NCBI GenBank assembly: GCA_026260175.1
Contig: JAKCWW010004973.1
Coordinates: 465 to 29,360, forward strand
Direction of reading: 5' to 3'
DNA: 28,896 nucleotides
DNA from: Reticulitermes lucifugus
Taxonomy: Eukaryota > Arthropoda > Insecta > Blattodea > Rhinotermitidae
The position numbers were made by a program, and so were the translations under genes. Of the stretch, positions 25,191 through 28,896 are shown piece by piece. Numbering within the stretch: the first letter of the stretch is position 1; every line of letters begins with the position of its first letter. The notes under the pieces were generated by a model. It was not told the DNA's origin and searched no databases. It saw only the letters and a program-made list of their open reading frames with translations.

Positions 25191-26802
25191 TCAATCTAAA
25201 ACACATAAGATGGTTTTCCCAGGTAAAACGATAAATTATGGGACACCTATGCCTCACTGCGTTGCAGTCTTGCTCAGGAGTAAGCTTTCATGTAAACTAA
25301 GAAAATAACAGGAAATCTGAATTGAAAAGAGTAAAACAGGTGCAGGTGTGTCTAAATTCACACACAATACAAAATGCTGCAACTAAAGAAGTTTTTTTTT
25401 CCAAAGGTTTCATGCTACAGCCACAAGGGCTGGCCGATGTTCTGAAGTCTTAAATTTGGTGATTGTGATTCTGGATATGTAAAATTTAAATATTGTATAA
25501 AGAGCATATTTTACGACAACAAATATAAATTTGACAAAGAACTGTCCCTTTTGCCTCCTTCTATATTGACTTAATTAATTCCAGGGCGTTGATTTTGTTC
25601 TGGTGATTTCGGATAAGAGACATTGTATTGGGTGATGAGGCAAGTGGAATTTATGCGCTTCATTATATCAGTTCGTATGACCGAAATTTCACAATGCGGA
25701 TTTCGCGAAGAGAGGGCTGACTCTACGAATGAAATATGAAAAACGAGAAATGCAAAAAGATATATACTTTTACTTGTATACATTATGGTTTATGAAGAGA
25801 TGTGAACAAATCATCTCCTGTTCACACACATGAAAACTAAATACACTGGTTTGTAAAGAGCTCTATAAATGGGGAAATAGGTAGGATTAACTTTATGTCA
25901 AGTATGCAAAGAAGTCACTACAAAATTATAAAATAATAAGTAAAAAAGGGTTTGAGAAAATGGTCCAAATTTAAGTATTCTTTATCCTTCGAGGCCTAGT
26001 TGTTACTGTACGTATCGCTATGTTTAACACTATACAATCAATGTTTTGCCCACATAAAATATTTGTGTGTTCCTTACGATTATTACATTAAACAGCCATT
26101 ATTTTGCTAAACAACATTCACTTATTGGTCTGTCTGAAGGATGTACGAGCTAAATAATTATATAACATTGCACAATTTAAATTTATAAATGTGTAAGTTT
26201 TAGTCTTCAAAGGGTTTATATGATGAAAACAAATTTAAGAATATTATGAAACTGGGACAAGAAAAAGGCTGAAAATTTTTCAGTATTCATTTAAAGGAAA
26301 TTTGTTCTAGTCTGTTATCGAAAACCCTTCATAACGACTATTTTACCATTATATTAAGTATTCTGCAATGCATATTAAAAACACCAGTACAGACTCCATT
26401 CCACTAATATAGTTATTTCTAATTTAAGAACGGCGAACTTAATCTGTTTATTTCACAGCAATACGCGTGTAAAAGTAATACGTGACCTCCAAATGAAAAG
26501 TAAGCGATTATAGGGAAGACAAATGTAGTACAAATGTCCCTTACATTCCAGTAGGTTCTTATAACACTCTATTTGTTATTAGGCATTTACTTTGTACAAT
26601 TATGCTTACAATATGCACACGAGGAAAGACTATTTATGTCATGTTACTCCTTACATTATGACATGTCGAAGAATTGCGCTTAAAGATGAGGCCTTCCTTC
26701 GATTAAATTTTCTTTGAGAGAGGACTTATATTGACGCCCCAAGCTTTATAAAAAAAAATAAGTTGGATACATAAGATGCATCATCTGCTTCATTTTTGGT
26801 TC
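25191..26802. other. Intergenic DNA between the CYP4 paralogues
   Basis: AT-rich, presumably including the 3' UTR of the second CYP4. I see no exon, RNA gene or named repeat. Confidence 0.5.
26447..26452 (-). terminator. Candidate polyadenylation signal of the second CYP4
   Basis: AATAAA on the - strand, about 350 nt downstream of the TAG stop. It is the nearest canonical hexamer I noticed. AT-rich DNA produces such hexamers by chance. Confidence 0.3.
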
Positions 26803-26960
26803 CTATCGTGGAGATATCTTGATCCTGATCCCATTTTTTGGCCTGAGAACCAATTCTATTAGCGGTGGTATATCCTCTCTTTTGTCGAGGGACTCCAGTC
26901 GCAGCTTTCTCAGTACAGAACTCAGCACAACTTTCTCTTCAAGCATAGCGAACCTTTGTC
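26803..26960 (-). CDS. CYP4: Second CYP4: last exon and stop
   Basis: The acceptor is CTTTTAACAG; the first two bases complete a Gly codon. 158 nt including TAG. The segment between LESL and RPK is the most diverged from the neighbouring paralogue. Confidence 0.92.
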
Positions 26961-28707
26961 CTGTTAAAAGCATTTCAGAATTATACCGTACATTTTAATT
27001 ACTTTGCATATAAAAGAACATATTTCATGATTACGCTTAACACATTTTGTCTCCAAATTAAAGAGGACAACAAGTTTTGTGCCGTTATTAAGCGAATACA
27101 TACAATCAGCTTTCTAGAGAGTGCGATCTTAAAGCGATAAGCATTATGGGTCTTTTCGGCTTGACGGGAGAAGAAGTCGAATTTTCCACCTGAGGAGGAG
27201 CTCGCAAAGAAATGTAATCTGTATTATTGCAACAGAATTTGTCGCTGGTTGTTTTCTTTTTTGGCATTTCATTGCTCTATTTTTTATTTCTAGGAACTAA
27301 CAATTCTAAAATAACTTGGGCAAAATGGGAAAAATTCAATATAATCGGTATCGTAAAACCTAAATGCTAAAATAACAAACGAATGGGACTATAGACTAAA
27401 ATAACTTGTTGAGTATACTGTGTATATGCCAAGCAAACAATGAGAACTTTTTCAAAGTAACAGAAGAATTATAATCTAAAATTTAAATTCATTTTAATGA
27501 AGGAAGCATATAGAGTTAAGATACATAATCTATCCCAATAAATTTATTATAGGGTCATTTATTACGATAATTATGTTGAAAACTGTTACTCAATTTTATA
27601 TAGTATTACATTATAAAACGGCCCTTTTGATTCTTTTTTTTGTAACATATACACAGAGAGCCTTCGCGCAGGGAAATTTTAAGGTACACATAGTGATAAC
27701 AAAATATAACTATCAAGTTCAGTGAAATGTTGGAAAATTAGACACAGATAAGAAATAGAAATATATATATATATATATTAAGATAGAGTGAAGCCTACAT
27801 AAACAAGCAGGGGCTTTAATCTTTACGGAGAAGCTCTCAGCCTTATCTGTGCGGTATTATACTTGTCAAATTATGTCCAACTTTCTAAGCAACTACAAGT
27901 TCTACAGGTATAGACTTTGACACATATGTGTTTGAGAATTTTTTGTGTTGACTTTTTTCTATATTTGTAAACACATTTTTATAAAAAAATGTCTTTTAAA
28001 AAATAATAATGCAAAATATGTGCAAAAGTAAGTCCCTGCATAATACGTCAGCATATAAAATTTACCGTCATTTACATGTGTGCCACATTTCATAACTGTA
28101 AATTCTGTGGTTACTAGAAAACTGTATTTAAATTTTGCAAAATTAACTTAACGAAAATAAGAATTAAAACCTTCCCTTCCAGCACAATAATCTTCAGCCG
28201 GAACCATTGGTGTTATACAATCGTTTATTATACTGCAGCTTTTAGAATAAACCAACGGCTTGATTGAATGTGATAGCTCCGACCGCATAAGAAATAAAAA
28301 ATTTAAACTGATATAATTTTAAATTTGAAATCGCCTATCATTATATACCTTAGGCGGCACTCAGAATTCCATTGCATTTAAGAAATAACTGTCCACAGCA
28401 TACATAAAATAAAATTAATGTTTTTATATTTTGAATGTAAAAATAATTTTGTCAAATTAAATTTATAATTTGTTTCCTTAATCCAAAACAAAGTGCCCTT
28501 GTATCTTGCAGAAGAAGGAAATCTTACCTATGCAGTTTCTGGGTCCTGCGCTGAATGGAATGTAAGCAAACGGGTGCCTGTTCTGCACTTTCTCGGGCAG
28601 AAAATTGTCTGGGTTGAAGTTTTCAGGGCTGGGAAACACTTCTGGATTACGGTGGATAAGAAATGGTAAGATCGGAATCTGTGTCCCAGCGGGAATAGTG
28701 TAATTCT
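26803..28707 (-). CDS. CYP4: Second CYP4-family P450, 3' end only (last two exons)
   Basis: Exons 28707-28528 and 26960-26803 are inside the window; the remaining exons lie beyond the right edge. The first carries [20 protein letters not shown] and the heme loop [11 protein letters not shown], and the second reads [20 protein letters not shown] and ends IKISPR TAG (26805-26803). Both have the same length and phases as exons 11 and 12 of the neighbouring complete gene. By eye, about 46 of 60 and 32 of 52 residues match it. It is a tandem paralogue on the same strand, probably the same subfamily. No frame break is seen, so it looks functional as far as it goes. Downstream in the array is the complete CYP4 gene, 5.3 kb away. 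Confidence 0.9.
26961..28527 (-). other. Last intron of the second CYP4
   Basis: 1567 nt between the heme-loop exon and the last exon. It includes an (AT)9-type microsatellite at about 27761-27778. No other feature seen. Confidence 0.65.
28528..28707 (-). CDS. CYP4: Second CYP4: penultimate exon (heme loop)
   Basis: The acceptor is TCTTATTACAG and the donor GCATAG|GTAAGAT. 180 nt, phase 1 on both sides, holding the heme-ligand Cys in RNCIG. Confidence 0.92.
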   Translation of the reverse strand, partial: RITLFPLGHRFRSYHFLSTVIQKCFPALKTSTQTIFCPRKCRTGTRLLTFHSAQDPETA

Positions 28708-28896
28708 CTGTAATAAGAGCAGGCGTGACAGTAACAGAAAACAATGCACCTGCAGGGTCAACACAGTGTCACTCCCCAATATATATTTCACCCCGAACTC
28801 CTACGGATTTACACAAAATACTCAACAACTAATTAACTAACTCAATGGAGCAGAGTCCTTCTTGAGAAGCTAGCAGGTCGTCAGCTAGTCAAGAAA
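28708..28896 (-). other. Intron of the second CYP4 at the window edge
   Basis: Sequence upstream of the acceptor at 28708. The expected ExxR exon is not here and must lie beyond the window. Confidence 0.6.

Noticed and set aside
24925..25257. 110-codon minus-strand open frame
   Set aside because: It is the opposite strand of a dispersed-repeat relic; no domain or splice context supports it.

Overview
This is AT-rich animal nuclear DNA with long introns, GT-AG splice sites and many decayed transposons. The genes and repeats point to an insect, most likely a cockroach or termite (Blattodea). The insect call rests on CYP4-type cytochrome P450 genes and a protein resembling an uncharacterised insect family. 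The Blattodea call rests on repeats I recognise from memory, so it is an inference.

Layout. At the left end, on the + strand, a two-exon gene (CDS 338-1010 joined to 3349-4922) encodes a 748-residue protein resembling the insect family annotated DUF4781. Its phase-1 intron holds an 813-bp Tigger/pogo-like element. Facing it on the - strand is a complete CYP4-family P450 gene, CDS 21455 down to 6431. I rebuilt it as 12 exons with compatible phases (1533 nt, 510 residues, no frame break). Every hallmark is present: N-terminal anchor, PGP hinge, WxxxR, the CYP4 I-helix signature, ExxR, the PER region and the heme-Cys loop. A second CYP4 gene enters from the right edge on the same strand. Only its last two exons (28707-28528 and 26960-26803) are inside the window. 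Their lengths, 180 and 158 nt, equal those of the matching exons of the first gene, so this is a tandem P450 array.

The rest is non-coding. It includes two LINE 3' ends of one family (in CYP4 introns 11 and 5), a DDE transposase relic (intron 5), a Tigger-type MITE (intron 1), SINE-derived pieces (one about 22 nt from a CYP4 splice acceptor, one just upstream of the CYP4 start), a foldback element, a perfect 19-bp hairpin and several short tandem duplications. The 5.3 kb between the two P450 genes is almost entirely repeat-like.

Working together: the P450s are probably ER-bound monooxygenases acting on lipids, hormones or xenobiotics. Nothing in the sequence links the DUF4781-like gene to them beyond a shared convergent 3' region. 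I see no CRISPR, operon or bacterial content, and no convincing new multi-gene system.
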